Origin: Candidatus Saccharibacteria bacterium UBA1944
GTDB lineage: Bacteria; Patescibacteriota; Saccharimonadia; Saccharimonadales; Saccharimonadaceae
Direction: 5' to 3'
Assembly: GCA_002336935.1 (NCBI GenBank)
Contig: DDEW01000015.1
Coordinates: 33,267-97,266, forward strand
Length of the DNA stretch: 64,000 bases
Shown here: positions 62,863 through 64,000 of the stretch, in pieces
Numbering within the stretch: position 1 is the first letter of the stretch
Layout of the letters: every line of letters starts with the position of its first letter
The notes under the pieces: generated by a model
What the model saw: only the letters and a program-made list of their open reading frames with translations
Databases searched by the model: none
What the model was told of the DNA's origin: nothing
Program-made: the position numbers and the translations under genes

Positions 62863-63399
62863 TTAGGTGTATACGAGGTTACCACGCAAATAAACATTTG
62901 ATCGTATGGCGCCTTTCACGCTCTTGACATGTTTTTCAATTTTTTTCGTCACAGAATCTAATATTCGCAATTCGCCTCCATTAGCATACTGTCTATTAGC
63001 ATAAAGCTCACAAGAGAAGGGCTTAATGGTAAGAGTCAAGCCAGGGTGACACGCAACCTGAAAATAGCGTGTTGATCGGTAATCTTTTTGCAAAAACTTA
63101 ACACTATCCGCATTTTCAATCCACTCGACTCCAGAATAATCAATTTCCATGCTCATCCATCCAAATCTCGGAAGTCTATGATGATATCGTCCAACTTGTA
63201 CATGGCAGTCTGCGAACTTTCTCGAATTCTCACTCAGCTTTTTTCGTTCAGCAGATGAATACCCCTTCATCATTCTATCGTCATACGCGTCACCATATTC
63301 ACGCATCATTTTTTCGATGACAAGGATATCATGTCGGCTAAAAATATGCCGTCCAAGGTTCTTTTTATAATTCTCACGGAAGCGCTTCTTATTTGCCAT
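62863..63399 (-). CDS. hypothetical basic protein, AT-rich island
   Basis: This 178-residue, strongly basic protein starts at ATG 63399 (MANKKRFRENYKKNLGRHIF), with a weak -10-like TATTTA 6 nt upstream. It contains RHDILVIEKMMREYGD, a helical start, and a beta-rich second half with HPGLTLTIKPFSCELYAN. No domain is recognised; nucleic-acid binding is conceivable from the charge. The other frames here show no better ORF. Confidence 0.45.
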   Translation of the reverse strand: MANKKRFRENYKKNLGRHIFSRHDILVIEKMMREYGDAYDDRMMKGYSSAERKKLSENSRKFADCHVQVGRYHHRLPRFGWMSMEIDYSGVEWIENADSVKFLQKDYRSTRYFQVACHPGLTLTIKPFSCELYANRQYANGGELRILDSVTKKIEKHVKSVKGAIRSNVYLRGNLVYT

Positions 63400-63419
63400 T
63401 TGCAATAAATATAACACTT

Positions 63420-63780
63420 ACTTCTCGTAGAAATAACTGCTTATGCTTTCAATATATATTTTATGAGCATAAAATAGTAATGAGCCCTGAGACTCAGTAA
63501 CCAGGGATGAGACTGTCACTCATTACCAAAACAGACAGGCGGAGAAAGTTGATTCTCACGACATAACAATTGAATACCCTGAAATACGGGTATACCGAAT
63601 ATCGAGCTAGAGCAAACGGCATAAAGGCACTTGAAGCAGAGTTCAAAACACCATTTATAGGTGGCTCAATCTGTTGAGTTTGAATTTTGTTTTTAGTGTT
63701 GCCAAAATTCTCTAGTTTCTTTTATTTATCGACATATTAAATCCGCCCAGAAATGGACGGTTTTTTATTAATTAAAGAAA
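63420..63780. other. gene-poor region, no supported feature except hairpin near 63740-63770
   Basis: No convincing ORF. Near its end CCGCCCA-GAAA-TGGACGG (one mismatch) is followed by TTTTTTATTA, an intrinsic terminator or attenuator just ahead of the small ORF at 63791. An ATG near 63507 reads only 19 codons and was not annotated. Confidence 0.4.
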
Positions 63781-63790
63781 GGAGGGTCGC

Positions 63791-63910
63791 ATGACCAACA
63801 GAGGCCGAGGCTATCGATCGATTATAAAATGTGTTCTACTGCGCATGGGATGCGCCCTAGTGCAGTACTTGACTATAAAATTTATTGAAGCCATTCTTTG
63901 CTGTCTTTAA
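63791..63910 (+). CDS. 39-residue small ORF with strong ribosome-binding site
   Basis: ATG 63791 is preceded by AAAGGAGGGTCGC (GGAGG, 5-6 nt spacing), among the best sites in the window. The peptide is basic at the start (TNRGRGYRSIIK) and hydrophobic with three Cys at the end (IEAILCCL). The upstream hairpin plus T run suggests attenuation. Unknown function. Confidence 0.4.
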   Translation: MTNRGRGYRSIIKCVLLRMGCALVQYLTIKFIEAILCCL

Positions 63911-63940
63911 AGTAGATAGAAGTGTGTTTAATAATAAGCA

Positions 63941-63962
63941 AAAAGCCCATCTTTCGATGGGC
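63941..63962 (-). terminator. terminator downstream of the terminal tRNA
   Basis: GCCCAT-CGAAAG-ATGGGC stem followed on the minus strand by TTTTT, 10 nt after the CCA end of the tRNA. Confidence 0.8.
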
Positions 63963-63971
63963 CCCTTTGCT

Positions 63972-64000
63972 TGGCTCCGGCAGCTGGGCTCGAACCAGCG
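63972..64000 (-). tRNA. tRNA, 3' part only (cut by window end)
   Basis: The minus strand shows T arm GCTGG-TTCGAGC-CCAGC, acceptor strand TGCCGGA, discriminator G and encoded CCA. The anticodon lies outside the window, so the identity is unknown. Confidence 0.85.

Noticed and set aside
61460..64000. The relic and the terminal tRNA as a matched attL/attR pair
   Set aside because: The two 3' ends differ in acceptor and T-stem bases, so they come from different tRNA genes.

Overview
The window looks like a chromosomal segment of a Patescibacteria/CPR bacterium, most likely Candidatus Saccharibacteria (TM7). This is inferred from gene content and style, not from a marker gene. GC content is moderate, genes are tightly packed with many ATGA overlaps, and there are numerous large secreted proteins of the kind seen in CPR genomes. 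There is no biosynthetic operon beyond PRPP synthetase and G6PDH. TGA is used as a stop, so the code is the standard bacterial one, not the UGA=Gly code of Gracilibacteria/SR1. About twenty genes begin with a -10 box exactly 6-7 nt before the start codon, which predicts widespread leaderless transcription.

Layout. 1-3.5 kb: a minus-strand operon of a 32-residue prepilin-like micro-ORF, a membrane protein, a TylF-type methyltransferase, a LiaF-like membrane protein and an MMPL/RND transporter cut by the window start. 3.6-9.9 kb: a complete seven-gene F1-like ATPase operon in the classical order (c-like, b, delta, alpha, gamma, beta, epsilon) but without subunit a. Its c-like protein carries a signal peptide and a large extracytoplasmic domain, and it lacks the ion-binding carboxylate. 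This is the most unusual system in the window. 10-11.2 kb: a PiT phosphate/cation symporter. 11.2-28.6 kb: a cell-surface island with WxL-like secreted paralogues, a WxL-interacting-like anchor, a PKD-type anchor, a 1077-aa secreted protein and an 1862-aa membrane-anchored glycine-rich/Kelch protein.

28.7-32.2 kb: prs, a small membrane protein, an orphan CHASE histidine kinase, a small ORF and tRNA-Gln(UUG). 32.4-35 kb: an ABC-2 exporter. 35-37.2 kb: an ECF sigma/anti-sigma pair flanked by two genes that share an identical bipartite promoter motif. 37.2-39.2 kb: a redox/metal operon (DsbA-like, CPACG membrane protein, Fur-family regulator, glutaredoxin) behind a palindromic operator. 39.2-45.7 kb: zwf, a lipid kinase, an HhH repair-like protein, DUF1801, YitT, a metallothionein-like micro-ORF, alkyladenine glycosylase, a TspO/MBR-like protein and a voltage-sensor-only protein. 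45.8-51.2 kb: a Doc-type toxin-antitoxin pair and a compact three-gene methyltransferase / DUF262-HNH / PIN-like operon that looks like a defence system.

51.2-58 kb: a GC-rich outlier ORF, DUF1295 and DUF2177 membrane proteins, an RRM protein, a MacB/FtsX-type ABC pair, a YdeI-like protein, a HAD phosphatase, a Nudix protein and a nucleoside-diphosphate-kinase-like protein. 58-61 kb: a GT2-GT4-HprK-like operon behind a textbook promoter. 61.4-64 kb: an AT-rich island of unrecognised genes that starts at a tRNA 3'-end relic and runs to a tRNA cut by the window end. No rRNA, CRISPR array or insertion sequence was seen.
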